Shown here in pieces: positions 36,062 to 45,274 of a stretch of 64,000 bases of DNA (position 1 is the stretch's first letter; each line of letters opens with the position of its first letter). The notes beneath the pieces are model-generated. The model saw nothing but the letters and a program-made list of their open reading frames with translations. It had not been told where the DNA came from and searched no databases. The position numbers were made by a program, and so were the translations under genes. Source of the stretch: DASZHJ01 sp035517495 (GTDB lineage: Bacteria; Pseudomonadota; Alphaproteobacteria; ATCC43930; CGMCC-115725); NCBI GenBank assembly GCA_035517495.1, contig DATIYT010000056.1, positions 1 through 64,000 on the forward strand, read 5' to 3'.

Positions 36062-36525
36062 GGTGATCCCTCGCCCGGAAAACCACGGGTTTGACGCAGC
36101 GCCTCGCCCAGGACCATCGCGCCGGCGAGCGCCACATTGAGCGAGCGCAGGCCAGGCCGCATCGGGATCAGCAGCCGCGCGTCGGCGCGCGCATGCACCT
36201 GCTCCGGCACGCCCGCGGATTCCCGGCCAAGCAGCAAAACATCATCGGGGCGGAACATGAAGCGATGGTACGGCAAGGTTCCTCGGGTCGTCAGCAAGAC
36301 CAGCCGGCTTGCATGCGGCAGGGCGGCCAGGAAATCGCGCCAAGAGCGGTGCCGCCGCCAATCCAGCACTTCGATATAGTCCATGCCCGCGCGCTTCAAC
36401 CGCCGGTCGCTCATCAGGAAACCCGCGGGCTCGATCACGTCGAGCGCCAGGTCGAGGCAGGCCGCGAGCCGCATCAGCGCGCCGGTGTTCTGGGGAATGT
36501 CGGGCTCGAACAGTGCCAGCCGCAT
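36058..36525 (-). CDS. trmL: tRNA (cytidine(34)-2'-O)-methyltransferase (SPOUT)
   Basis: 155 residues. It shows LFEPDIPQNTGALMRLAACL at the start, LLLGRESAGVP (motif 2) and GLRSLNVALAGAMVLGEALR (motif 3), all typical of the TrmL/YibK SPOUT family. It 2'-O-methylates the wobble base of tRNA-Leu. It lies upstream of hemF with ATGA coupling and is divergent from petA. Confidence 0.95.
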   Translation of the reverse strand: MRLALFEPDIPQNTGALMRLAACLDLALDVIEPAGFLMSDRRLKRAGMDYIEVLDWRRHRSWRDFLAALPHASRLVLLTTRGTLPYHRFMFRPDDVLLLGRESAGVPEQVHARADARLLIPMRPGLRSLNVALAGAMVLGEALRQTRGFPGEGSP

Positions 36526-36574
36526 CGAGCAGCGCCTCCGGCGAAAACCTAAGCGAGACGTGGGCTCGAGCGCT

Positions 36575-36603
36575 TTGCAAGCCCGCGTCCGATCGACTAT
36601 ACC
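36575..36603 (+). promoter_or_regulatory. candidate sigma70-type promoter of petABC
   Basis: TTGCAA (36575-36580) and TATACC (36598-36603) stand 17 bases apart, upstream of petA. Each hexamer matches the consensus at four positions. It is the best promoter candidate in the 217-base gap between trmL and petA; no experimental support is available. Confidence 0.4.
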
Positions 36604-36742
36604 CTTGGCGCCAACGCAACCGCGGAGATTCTGCGGCAGGATGTCGCATAAGGGGCTCGGCGGCGGGACTATAGGGTGCGGCCCGACTTTTCATGCGCTC
36701 GGCGATCGGGGGGTCGGGCGGCCAGCGACGGGGTGAATCGAG

Positions 36743-37393
36743 ATGGCGGAGAGCGCGCAAGCCGGTTCTATGGGTGCGCATGGCGCCGGGACGCGCCGGG
36801 ATTTCCTGGTGTTGGCGGCGAGTGCTATGGGCGCGGTCGGCGCGGCGGCGGTCGCCTGGCCGCTGATCAACAGCATGAGCCCCGCGCGCGACACTTTGGC
36901 GGCCGGCGCGCCGGTCGACATCGACATCTCGCATTTGGACGAGGGGCAGCAGATCGTGGTGCTGTGGCGCAGCCGGCCGATCTTCATCATGCACCGCTCG
37001 GCCGCGGAGCTGAAGCCGCTCCAGGATCCGCAGCACGATCGCGTATTGCGCGATCCGAATTCGGAGCAGTTCCAGCAGCCCGACTACGCCAAGAACTGGC
37101 ATCGATCGGTGAAGCCGGAGCTGCTGGTGCTGGTGGGCATCTGCACGCATCTGGGCTGCATCCCGATCTTCACGCCGGACCCCGGCGGCAATCTGGGCGC
37201 CGACTGGCCGGGCGGGTATTTCTGCCCCTGCCACGGCTCCAAATACGACCTCGCGGGGCGCGTGTTCCAAGGCGTTCCGGCGCCGTTCAACCTGCCGGTC
37301 CCGCCGTACAATTTTGTCGGGGATACCATGATCAGGATCGGCGAGAACCCGCCCGGGTCCAATTACGACCTGAGCTCCATCGAGCAGCTCTAG
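36743..37393 (+). CDS. petA: ubiquinol-cytochrome c reductase iron-sulfur (Rieske) subunit
   Basis: 216 residues. A Tat-like N-terminus (TRRDFLVLAASAMGAVGAAA) anchors it. The Rieske cluster is complete: CTHLGCIP and CPCHGSKYD. It also carries the insertion of about 30 residues (around HDRVLRDPNSEQF) seen in many alphaproteobacterial Rieske proteins. It is the first gene of petABC and carries the 2Fe-2S centre of complex III. Confidence 0.96.
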   Translation: MAESAQAGSMGAHGAGTRRDFLVLAASAMGAVGAAAVAWPLINSMSPARDTLAAGAPVDIDISHLDEGQQIVVLWRSRPIFIMHRSAAELKPLQDPQHDRVLRDPNSEQFQQPDYAKNWHRSVKPELLVLVGICTHLGCIPIFTPDPGGNLGADWPGGYFCPCHGSKYDLAGRVFQGVPAPFNLPVPPYNFVGDTMIRIGENPPGSNYDLSSIEQL

Positions 37394-37406
37394 GGGGACG
37401 CCGTCC

Positions 37407-38672
37407 ATGGCCAACTCCACCAAGCAAAATCCTCTGGTGCGGTGGATCGACTACCGCCTGCCGATCTTCAGCTTCATGGCGCATGAGCTGAACGAATATC
37501 CGACGCCGCGCAATCTCAGCTATTGGTGGAATTTCGGTTCGCTCGCCGGGATCATGCTGGTGATCATGATCACCACCGGCATCTTCCTCGCAATGCAGTA
37601 CACGCCGCATGTGTCGATGGCTTTCGATTCGGTCGAGCGCATCATGCGCGACGTGAACTACGGCTGGCTCGTGCGCTACATCCACATGAACGGCGCGTCG
37701 TTCTTCTTCATCGTGACTTACATCCACATTTTTCGCGGAATTTATTACGGCTCCTACAAGAGCCCGCGCGAGCTGCTGTGGATGCTGGGAGTGGTGATAC
37801 TGCTGCTGATGATGGCGACGGCCTTCATGGGCTATGTGCTGCCCTGGGGGCAGATGAGCTATTGGGGTGCGACCGTCATCACCAACCTGTTCTCGGCGAT
37901 CCCGATCGTCGGCAACGACATCGTGACTTGGCTCTGGGGTGGGTTCGCGGTCGGCAATCCCACGCTCAATCGCTTCTACTCGCTGCACTACCTTTTGCCG
38001 TTCCTGATCGTGGGCGTCGTGATGCTGCACTTGATCGCGTTGCATCAGCATGGCTCCAATAATCCGCTCGGCATCGACCGCAAGGGACCGCAGGACAGCA
38101 TCCCCTTCCATCCCTACTACACGATCAAGGACATGTTCGGCTTGGCCGTGTTCCTGATCTTCTACGCGGCGATGGTGTTCTTCTGGCCGAACGCACTCGG
38201 CGATTCCCAAAACTATATCGAGGCGAATCCGCTGCAGACGCCGCCGGAAATCGTGCCCGAATGGTACTTCCTTCCGTTCTACGCGATCCTGCGCTCGGTA
38301 CCGGACATCCTGTTCATCCCGGCGAAACTCGCGGGCGTGCTTGCGATGTTCGGCTCGATCGGCCTGCTGTTCATCCTGCCCTGGCTCGATACGTCGCGGG
38401 TGCGCAGCGCGCGTTTTCGCCCGATCTACAAGTGGTTCTTCTGGGTGCTGGTGCTCGACGCACTCGCGCTCGGCGTCGTCGGCGCGCATCGTCCGGAAGG
38501 TTGGTGGATTGTGATCGGCCGCGCTGCGACGCTTTATTACTACTTTCACTTCGTGATCCTGCTGCCGCTGCTCGGGAAGTTCGAGCGCCCCTTGCCGTTG
38601 CCCGTCAGCATCAGCGCGGCGGTGCTCGCCTCCCATCGCCGACCGGGCACCGTCGCATCGGAGAAGGCATGA
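37407..38672 (+). CDS. petB: cytochrome b of the bc1 complex
   Basis: 421 residues, eight or more membrane helices. Haem-ligand and quinol-site features are present: VRYIHMNGASFFFIVTYIHI, FMGYVLPWGQMSYWG, LHYLLPFLIVGVVMLHLIAL and the Qo motif PEWYF. It starts 14 bases after petA. The length indicates full-length cytochrome b rather than the split b6/IV form. Confidence 0.97.
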   Translation: MANSTKQNPLVRWIDYRLPIFSFMAHELNEYPTPRNLSYWWNFGSLAGIMLVIMITTGIFLAMQYTPHVSMAFDSVERIMRDVNYGWLVRYIHMNGASFFFIVTYIHIFRGIYYGSYKSPRELLWMLGVVILLLMMATAFMGYVLPWGQMSYWGATVITNLFSAIPIVGNDIVTWLWGGFAVGNPTLNRFYSLHYLLPFLIVGVVMLHLIALHQHGSNNPLGIDRKGPQDSIPFHPYYTIKDMFGLAVFLIFYAAMVFFWPNALGDSQNYIEANPLQTPPEIVPEWYFLPFYAILRSVPDILFIPAKLAGVLAMFGSIGLLFILPWLDTSRVRSARFRPIYKWFFWVLVLDALALGVVGAHRPEGWWIVIGRAATLYYYFHFVILLPLLGKFERPLPLPVSISAAVLASHRRPGTVASEKA

Positions 38673-39508
38673 TGCGCAGAACTCTGATCGCCGGTGGGCT
38701 TATAGCGGCGCTCGTCGTCGCCGCAGCGATGCCGAGCCGCGCGCAGGAGGAAGAAACCCCAACGCCACCCAAGCAATATTGGAGTTTCGACGGCCCGTTC
38801 GGCACCTTCGACCGCGCGTCGGCGCAGCGGGGATTCCAGATCTTCGCCGAAGTCTGCTCGCAGTGCCATTCCATGAACCTGGTGCACTACGGCGACCTCG
38901 AGCGGTTGGGCTTCAGCCCCGAACAGGTCAAGGCGATCGCCGCCAAGCCGTTTGTGAACGGCAAGAAGGTGGCCGATATCGACGACGAGGGGAACCCGAT
39001 CGAGCGCGATGCCCGGCCATCGGACGCATTCGTCGCACCCTTCGCAAATCCGAAACAAGCGCTCGCCACCTTGCACGCAATTCCGCCCGATCTCTCTGTC
39101 ATTGTGAAGGCGCGCGCGGGCGGCCTCAATCCCTTGTTCGGCGTGAGCGGGCCCGACTACGTCTACGCGCTCTTGATCGAGGGGTATGCGAACCCGCCGG
39201 CGGATTTCAAGCCGGCTTCACCTACCTCGAACTACGACAAGTACTTTCCCGGCCATCAAATTTCGATGCCGCCGCCGCTGTCCGAGGATCGCGTAACCTA
39301 CGCCGACGGGACCAAGGCGACCGAGGAACAGGAAGGTCGCGACATCGTGACTTTCCTCGCCTGGGCCGCCGAACCCACCCTCGAGGAGCGGCACCGCACG
39401 GGCATCGCTGCGATGCTGTTCCTGGTCTCGCTCACCGGCGTTCTTTATGCCGGCAAGCGGCGCATCTGGTCCGACGTGCATCGCGATGAGCACGATAAAG
39501 AGGATTGA
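38669..39508 (+). CDS. petC: cytochrome c1
   Basis: 279 residues; ATG overlaps the petB stop. A signal peptide ends near SRAQEEE. The haem-binding motif CSQCH, the methionine-ligand region ISMPPPL, and a C-terminal membrane anchor (about 250-267) are present. It passes electrons from the Rieske centre to soluble cytochrome c. It closes the petABC operon. Confidence 0.96.
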   Translation: MMRRTLIAGGLIAALVVAAAMPSRAQEEETPTPPKQYWSFDGPFGTFDRASAQRGFQIFAEVCSQCHSMNLVHYGDLERLGFSPEQVKAIAAKPFVNGKKVADIDDEGNPIERDARPSDAFVAPFANPKQALATLHAIPPDLSVIVKARAGGLNPLFGVSGPDYVYALLIEGYANPPADFKPASPTSNYDKYFPGHQISMPPPLSEDRVTYADGTKATEEQEGRDIVTFLAWAAEPTLEERHRTGIAAMLFLVSLTGVLYAGKRRIWSDVHRDEHDKED

Positions 39509-39510
39509 AG

Positions 39511-39550
39511 ACCCCTCTCATCCCATACGTCTCCTGCGTTTGGATGAGGG
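39511..39550 (+). terminator. hairpin after petC
   Basis: CCTCTCATCC near 39514-39523 can pair with GGATGAGG at 39542-39549; the pairing is imperfect and no strong T run follows. It lies between the convergent petC and DUF2336 genes and may slow transcription from petABC. Confidence 0.35.
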
Positions 39551-39594
39551 TGTGATTTATATCGGGGAGCAATAAGTTTTCGCTCCGATACCGC

Positions 39595-40698
39595 TCAGGC
39601 GGCGGTTCTCGATAGTCGTTCCATCAGGTATTCCAGGTTCTCGGCACCGACATCCTCGAACTGCGTGAGGATGCGCTCGATCATGCGGCGGCGATGGCGT
39701 TCTTGGTCGCCCTCGCCGCCGTCGAAGGGCGTGTCGCGCGCCACGTCGAGAGCGACCCGGAAGGCGCCATAGAGCGCCTTGGGCAGTCCGCTGTGGTCGT
39801 ACAGCGATTTGAATCCGAGCTTGCCGCGGTCGTGGATCAGGAGCCGGGCATTATGCAGGGGAATCCGCGCCAGCAAAGAGAAGGCCGATTCAACGAATAA
39901 AAGATCGCCGAGGCAAAGCGCGCGCAAGATGATCGAAGGCGTGAGCCGGCGGGAAGCGGCGAGATGTTCGACCAGCTCCGCCGCCGCGCTGTCGCGCGAG
40001 AACGGCGAAAGCAGATCGACGGTGGCGCGTTCGCGTATCTGTAGCACCAGATCGCCCGCGATGCGCTCCGGCAGATCGTTCCGCTCCAGCAGCACGCCGA
40101 GCAGTTGCTCCGACGCCGCGGACACCAGTCGTTCCAGTATCGCGATCGGCAGTCGGGGCCGTCGCGCCATCGATGCATCAATATCGGGATCGCCACCGTG
40201 GCGCTGCATCACCGTCTCGAAGGTGACCTCGTTTAAGTCGGCGCCATCGTTCTTGATCAATGCGACGATGGCGGCGCGATCGTCGGTCGCCACCAACGCA
40301 CGAGACAGCCGTTCGCTAATCTTCGCCCGGCGCGCGATCGCCGTGAGCCGGGGCGTGTCGGCGCCATCCACGACACGGATCAGATCTTCGTCGTCGAGCA
40401 CCGTCGCGTGCTGCAGGATCGGCAGCGCGACCGCCTGCGCGTCGCGCGCCAACGCGAGCGCCACGTCGCGCGGCAGGTGACGGCTTTCTTTGAGGTGCTC
40501 GGCGACCGCTTGGCGCACGCGTTCGATCGCATCGTGCGCCATCGCCCGCACGATCGCCTCGGCGATGCGGCACTCTCCGATTGTAAGCGAGTCGCGATCC
40601 AGCTGATGCGCCACCTTGGCAGCCGTCTCGACCCGCATCTCCGCCGAGGGATCGGCGAGCAGTCGCTGGACGTCTTCCTGGGCAAGGGTCCGGGTCAT
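39595..40698 (-). CDS. DUF2336 protein
   Basis: 367 residues from ATG 40698. It is an alpha-helical repeat-like protein: LLADPSAEMRVETAAKVAHQ, VRQAVAEHLKESRHLPRDVA, LTAIARRAKISERLSRALVA. DUF2336 is an alphaproteobacterial family whose members often resemble HEAT-like scaffolds; the function is unknown. It lies after the DUF6969-like gene on the same strand (82-base gap). The longer frame upstream of this ATG has no support. Confidence 0.8.
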   Translation of the reverse strand: MTRTLAQEDVQRLLADPSAEMRVETAAKVAHQLDRDSLTIGECRIAEAIVRAMAHDAIERVRQAVAEHLKESRHLPRDVALALARDAQAVALPILQHATVLDDEDLIRVVDGADTPRLTAIARRAKISERLSRALVATDDRAAIVALIKNDGADLNEVTFETVMQRHGGDPDIDASMARRPRLPIAILERLVSAASEQLLGVLLERNDLPERIAGDLVLQIRERATVDLLSPFSRDSAAAELVEHLAASRRLTPSIILRALCLGDLLFVESAFSLLARIPLHNARLLIHDRGKLGFKSLYDHSGLPKALYGAFRVALDVARDTPFDGGEGDQERHRRRMIERILTQFEDVGAENLEYLMERLSRTAA

Positions 40699-40780
40699 CG
40701 CTCTCCGATTTGCGAGCCACGAGCAGGGGTTCCCGCGCTCCCATGATCGGCGGGTCAAGGCTAACGACCGGTTAATCCGG

Positions 40781-41557
40781 TCATGCGGCGCGGCGAAAGG
40801 CGGCCTCCACGCGCGACAAATGGGCGTCGAGGTCGATATCGATGCTCGCGGCCACGTCGAGCCTTCGATCCTCGAATACATGGACTTTGCCTCGGTGCCG
40901 GCGGCGCCAGCTCATGATCCCGGCGTCGCGGGCGATCAGGAGCTCCGCCATTTCCGGACGAAACAAAATGAACATCGCGGTGATCCAACGGCTGACCAGC
41001 GGCGCCGGCCCCGGCACATCGACGCGGAAGCGATCGAGCATGCGGACCGCATCCGCGGCTGCGTACCAGGTTTCTCCGGTCACCCACCGGTTGGTGGTAA
41101 AGAGGCGAATGGGCCGTCCATGCGAGTCCATGGCGATCGCGACCAGGTGGCTCGGTTTGTCATTGTCCTCGCCTTGATTGGGTTGCGCCGCCGGCGGCAG
41201 AACCGGGGTCGCGGGCTGCGCGGGGGCGTCGGCGATCGCCAATTCCGGCAGCACCAAGGGACGAACTCCCGGCGGCATGCCGCGAGGCCGCAGGAAGGTG
41301 TGGAAATGGCCGTGCTCGACCGCGGCGCGTTCCCCGGGCGGATGCGCATGGTAATAGAACTGCGCATGGCTCACGGGATCGTAGACGTCGGTCTCCGGAT
41401 AGTGGCGCCACTCGAAAAATCCGTCCGCATCCTTGAGCGCCTCGCTCACCACGCTGGAGCCGCACTGCGCGAGCGCATCCATTGAGGCGCGCGCCATTCG
41501 CCCGGCATTTGCCATCTGCTCCAGAACGGGACGCGGCAGCCGGTTTAAGTCAGTCAT
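40781..41557 (-). CDS. conserved hypothetical protein (DUF6969-like)
   Basis: 258 residues from ATG 41557, with a GCAGGG site just upstream. No signal or membrane span. The middle is striking in His and aromatic content: FFEWRHYPETDVYDPVSHAQ, FYYHAHPPGERAAVEHGHFH. The late part reads TTNRWVTGETWYAAADA. It resembles the family I know as DUF6969; the name is from memory and should be treated as tentative. The histidine cluster could bind metal. It follows the Mla operon on the same strand. Confidence 0.6.
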   Translation of the reverse strand: MTDLNRLPRPVLEQMANAGRMARASMDALAQCGSSVVSEALKDADGFFEWRHYPETDVYDPVSHAQFYYHAHPPGERAAVEHGHFHTFLRPRGMPPGVRPLVLPELAIADAPAQPATPVLPPAAQPNQGEDNDKPSHLVAIAMDSHGRPIRLFTTNRWVTGETWYAAADAVRMLDRFRVDVPGPAPLVSRWITAMFILFRPEMAELLIARDAGIMSWRRRHRGKVHVFEDRRLDVAASIDIDLDAHLSRVEAAFRRAA

Positions 41558-41598
41558 GCCCTGCGGCGTGTTCTCCGGCCAGGCCGACGGGCCGGTAC

Positions 41599-42213
41599 TC
41601 AGCCATGCGCAACCGAGGTAAGTGTCCAGGCGACGGTTTCGGCCATGACCTTGTGCAGCGCGCTGTCGAAAGCTTCGACGATCGGAATGATTGCGTCTTG
41701 CGATGCATCCGCCGATGCCTGCACTTGGTGCTGACCGATAATGCGACGGTCGTCGACCCGGATAAGCCTCAGTCCCAACCGTACCTGCACGGTCGGCACG
41801 GCTCCGTTGCCATAAACGGCGGTGAAGTCGCGCAGCTCCGGCATGAGCACGTAGTCGGCGCGCAGAGTGGCGGTGTCGCGCCCGATCGCGCCGATCTTGC
41901 CGGTGTTCTCGAACGACTCGACCAGCAGCGACTGCACCAGCAGCGGCGCCCGGTCGGTCCAAGCGGCATCCGCGAAGTAATCGACCGAGACCTCGCCTTT
42001 CATCAAAGCGATGCGCTCGGTATCGATGGCGCCCGGGGCGACCGGCACGTCGACCAGCACCTGCGCGCGCACATCCGGCAGGCCGGGCGGAAATTCGCGC
42101 ACCGGCGTCAGCGTATAGAGCTTGGGAGGAGGCTTCCCTTGCAACAGGGTGCTGCAACCGGCGAGCAGCGCCGGCAGAGCGAGAAGCAGCGAGCGGCGGG
42201 TCGGTGCGCTCAT
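41599..42213 (-). CDS. ABC-type transport auxiliary lipoprotein (PqiC-like)
   Basis: 204 residues. Lipobox LLAGC (acylated Cys near 20) follows a short signal. The domain (LYTLTPVREFPPGLPDV, VLVDVPVAPGAIDTERIALM) is the PqiC/ABC-type auxiliary component. It sits at the end of the Mla-like operon, overlapping the MlaD stop, and is probably an outer-membrane-attached part of that lipid transport system. Confidence 0.85.
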   Translation of the reverse strand: MSAPTRRSLLLALPALLAGCSTLLQGKPPPKLYTLTPVREFPPGLPDVRAQVLVDVPVAPGAIDTERIALMKGEVSVDYFADAAWTDRAPLLVQSLLVESFENTGKIGAIGRDTATLRADYVLMPELRDFTAVYGNGAVPTVQVRLGLRLIRVDDRRIIGQHQVQASADASQDAIIPIVEAFDSALHKVMAETVAWTLTSVAHG

Positions 42214-43160
42214 CGGGGATGGTACCCTTCGCGTCGGTCGCCCCAGATGAAGCGCGAAGGATCGCGTTCGATCTGCTCAGCAACCCGAGTGAGCCCCTGC
42301 ACCAGCGAACGCGCGTCCAGGATGAGCCGATGCAGATCGGTAAGGCCGCCTTGGGTAAAGTCCCGAATGCCCGGCCGGTTCTCCTGCAGCAGTTGGTCGA
42401 GGTGCTGTGCGGTCACGTCGAACTGTTTTACCGTAGCGGAAACATCGGGCTCAAGATTTTCGAAGGTCGCGATCGCGTGACGGGCGTCGTGAAGCGCATC
42501 GTCCGCGTTATGCAACGTCGTACTCGCGTCCGCGAAGGTCGTATGGGCGGCGTCGATCAGTCCGTCGAGCTTCTGCGCGTCTTTGTTCAAGGTCGCCGTC
42601 AATTGCTCCGTGTTTTGCAATATCGAGGCAATTGCCGCGCGGTTTTTGTCGTCCAGCACGGCGGACACGCGGTTGACTGCGTTTTCAAGCTCCGCGACCA
42701 ACTCAGGCGCACTGTTTTTCAGGGATTCGAGCGTGGAAGGTTTGGACGGAATGCGCGGGTAGCGCTCACCCTCATTGGCGGCCAGTGCCGGCGAATCGCG
42801 GCCACCGCTGCTGATCTCTACATACGCCACCCCCGTCAGAAAACTTTCCGAGTCGAGTTCCGCCACCGAATCCTGTTTGATCGAGAGCGAGTATGCATGG
42901 TCGACTGCAACGGTCACTCGAACGTCGCCGGTTTCGGGTATGAGGCGAATCTCGTCCACTTTCCCGATGGGAACGCCGCTCATGCGGACTTTGGCGTCCT
43001 TGTCGAGCCCGAAGGCCGATCCCGAGAAGTAGATGTCGTAGTAGTCGGGCGCGCGCTGTGCGAACTGTTGGCCAGCGAGCCACAGGACTGAAGCGAAGGC
43101 CGCCGCGATGATGACCAGTACGAAGGTGCCGACTACGACGTAGTTGGCCCGCGTCTCCAT
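42210..43160 (-). CDS. mlaD: MlaD-like MCE-domain protein
   Basis: 316 residues from ATG 43160. One N-terminal span (about 6-28) is followed by the MCE domain (FSGSAFGLDKDAKVRMSGVP, IGKVDEIRL). A long helical tail (about 160-300) has heptad-rich stretches (LENAVNRVSAVLDDKNRA, LNKDAQKLDGLIDAAHTTF). The protein likely forms a periplasmic ring or tube for lipids. It is tied by overlap or near-overlap to the ATPase and lipoprotein genes. Confidence 0.9.
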   Translation of the reverse strand: METRANYVVVGTFVLVIIAAAFASVLWLAGQQFAQRAPDYYDIYFSGSAFGLDKDAKVRMSGVPIGKVDEIRLIPETGDVRVTVAVDHAYSLSIKQDSVAELDSESFLTGVAYVEISSGGRDSPALAANEGERYPRIPSKPSTLESLKNSAPELVAELENAVNRVSAVLDDKNRAAIASILQNTEQLTATLNKDAQKLDGLIDAAHTTFADASTTLHNADDALHDARHAIATFENLEPDVSATVKQFDVTAQHLDQLLQENRPGIRDFTQGGLTDLHRLILDARSLVQGLTRVAEQIERDPSRFIWGDRREGYHPR

Positions 43161-43164
43161 CCCC

Positions 43165-43974
43165 TCAAACCTCCCCCCCGACGCCCTGAGATACCAGCGC
43201 CGCGCGCCCGCGCGGTCCATGGAAATAGGAATGTATCCACGGATGCTGGTCCTGCAGCAGCTCGGATATTGTGCCGATTTTAATGTGCTTGTCGACCAAA
43301 ACGGCGATCCGGTCGCAGATCGTAATGAGCGTATCGAGGTCGTGCGTCACCAGGAACACCGTCAGCCCCAGGCTTTTCTGGAGGTCGCGGATCAGCGCAT
43401 CGAACGAGGCCGCGGCAATCGGATCGAGGCCGGCGGTGGGCTCGTCGAGGAAGAGCAGCTCGGGATCGAGGGCGAGGGAGCGCGCGAGCGCCGCGCGCTT
43501 GCGCATGCCGCCCGAGAGCTCCGCCGGATATTTGGCGCCGGTATCGGGAGGAAGGCCCACCAGGGCGATCTTCATGGCGGCGATCTCTTCCATCAGGTGC
43601 GGCGGGAGATGCAAATGCTCCTTGAGCGGCACTTCGATGTTCTGAGCGACCGTCAGCGAGCTGAAAAGCGCGCCATCCTGGAATAGCACGCCCCAGCGCG
43701 ACTCGACTTGCCGCCTTTGTTCCTCGTTCAGCTCGGCGAGATTCTGGCCGAAAACCTCGATGGTGCCTCTCGCCGCCGGCAACAGCCCGACGATGACCCG
43801 CAACAGCACGGATTTGCCGGTGCCGGAGCCGCCGACCACGCCCAGCACCTCGCCGCGCATGACGTCGAGGTCGAGATTGCGGTGGATCGAGCGACCGCCC
43901 AGCCTCGTCTTGAGGTCGCGCACGCGGATGATCGGGTTTCCTGCCCCGTTGGAGCGGCCCGTTTGCTCAGACAT
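43165..43974 (-). CDS. mlaF: Mla-type ABC transporter ATP-binding protein
   Basis: 269 residues. Walker A GGSGTGKS (48-55), signature LSGGMRKRAALARSL, Walker B LLFLDEPTAGLDP and H-loop LVTHD are all present. It starts inside the permease gene's 3' end (8-base overlap). It powers lipid transport for the MlaE/MlaD complex. Confidence 0.93.
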   Translation of the reverse strand: MSEQTGRSNGAGNPIIRVRDLKTRLGGRSIHRNLDLDVMRGEVLGVVGGSGTGKSVLLRVIVGLLPAARGTIEVFGQNLAELNEEQRRQVESRWGVLFQDGALFSSLTVAQNIEVPLKEHLHLPPHLMEEIAAMKIALVGLPPDTGAKYPAELSGGMRKRAALARSLALDPELLFLDEPTAGLDPIAAASFDALIRDLQKSLGLTVFLVTHDLDTLITICDRIAVLVDKHIKIGTISELLQDQHPWIHSYFHGPRGRAALVSQGVGGEV

Positions 43975-45118
43975 GGAGATAGGAAAACAAGATGGAGAAT
44001 CCGGCGTCGAGCACGATCACCAGGAAGATCGACTCGACGACTGAAACGGTGGTGAGGCGGCCGACGCTCTCGGCGCTCTGCGAGACTTTGAAACCTTGAT
44101 AGCAACCGATAACCGCGATCACCACCGCAAAGAACGGCGCCTTCAACGGACCGAGCCAAAAGGTCCAGCCGAACAAGGCGTCTTCGAACTGATGCACGAA
44201 GATCGGGAAGGTAATGCCGAGCGCGAGCCACGACATCAGGAAGCCTCCGACGAGGCCCATGAAATTCGCGTAGAAGCCGAGCAGGGGCAACACGATGAAC
44301 AGCGCGAAGAGACGCGGCAAAACCAGGATTTCGACGGGATCGAGGCCCAAGGTGCGCATGGCGTCGATTTCCTCGTTCACCTTCATGGCGCCGATTTCCG
44401 CGGTGAACGCGCTGCCCGAGCGGCCGGCAACGATGATCGCGGTGAGGAGTATCCCAAGCTCGCGCAGCACGCCGACCGACAATAGGTTGACCGTGTAGAT
44501 TTCGGCTCCAAACCGGTGTAGCTGGTCCGCCCCCTGATAGGCGAGCACGACGCCGATCAGGAACGAGATGAGCCCGACGATCGGCAGCGCCGTCACCCCC
44601 GTGCGGTCCATGTGGTCGATCAGCGAGGTGATCCGAAGGCGAGCGGGACGCCGCAACGTCCGCACCACGACGACCGTGACGAGGCCAAGGAAGCCCACGA
44701 GTTCGCGCGCTTGCAAAAGAATCCAGAAGGTCGCCTGGCCGACGCGCCGGGCGAATTCGCGCGCCCCATGACTTTGCCGCCGGCGCCGCTTCGGAGCGGC
44801 GGGCGCGCCGCCGCTGGTCTGCTCGACCTTGCGGAACAGCGGCTCGATCTCCGGTCGCAGATGCTCGAGCGTTACGTCGATACCCCGCCCGGCAAGCTCG
44901 CGCTCGGTCCGGAGCAGCAGCCATGCACCCGCGGAATCGAGGCTTTCCACTTCGGCAAGGTCGATGCGCACCTGCCGGGCTGCGCCGGGATCGAGCGCTT
45001 CCAATTGGGGGTCGAGGCTGGCGGCGCTGCTGATGCGCCAAGCGCCCCCAGCGCGCAGCACAAAGGCGCCGTCGCGCATGCCGCCCTCGATCCAGGCATC
45101 CCGTTCCATTACATCCAC
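43967..45118 (-). CDS. mlaE: MlaE-type permease with N-terminal STAS-like domain
   Basis: 383 residues. Residues about 15-100 form a STAS-like domain (QVRIDLAEVESLDSAGAWLL); this domain is a separate protein (MlaB) in E. coli. The rest is the MlaE permease (about 140-380) with LISFLIGVVLAYQGADQL, the family region AIIVAGRSGSAFTAEIGAMK, and about five spans. It begins the four-gene operon mlaE-mlaF-mlaD-lipoprotein. Confidence 0.93.
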   Translation of the reverse strand: MDVMERDAWIEGGMRDGAFVLRAGGAWRISSAASLDPQLEALDPGAARQVRIDLAEVESLDSAGAWLLLRTERELAGRGIDVTLEHLRPEIEPLFRKVEQTSGGAPAAPKRRRRQSHGAREFARRVGQATFWILLQARELVGFLGLVTVVVVRTLRRPARLRITSLIDHMDRTGVTALPIVGLISFLIGVVLAYQGADQLHRFGAEIYTVNLLSVGVLRELGILLTAIIVAGRSGSAFTAEIGAMKVNEEIDAMRTLGLDPVEILVLPRLFALFIVLPLLGFYANFMGLVGGFLMSWLALGITFPIFVHQFEDALFGWTFWLGPLKAPFFAVVIAVIGCYQGFKVSQSAESVGRLTTVSVVESIFLVIVLDAGFSILFSYLHV

Positions 45119-45187
45119 TTTACAAAAGCGGCGGACTCCAGGCCATGGCCGAAATCACCGGGCTTCCCCTCCGGCCGCGGTTCGCCA

Positions 45188-45258
45188 GTGTGGCGGATTT
45201 GAAGTTCCTCCGAACCTGGCCGCACGCTCGGGGAGGAGCTTCAAATCCAAAGCCACAC
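45188..45258. repeat. imperfect palindromic repeat A
   Basis: The left arm, from 45188 (GTGTGGCGGATTTGAAGTTC), pairs with the right arm ending at 45258. The reverse complement of the right arm is GTGTGGCTTTGGATTTGAAG followed by CTCC. The arms differ by a few bases and a small insertion. It lies between the Mla operon and apt, beside a second palindrome. Confidence 0.6.
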
Positions 45259-45274
45259 CAGGCTCGTAAATTTG

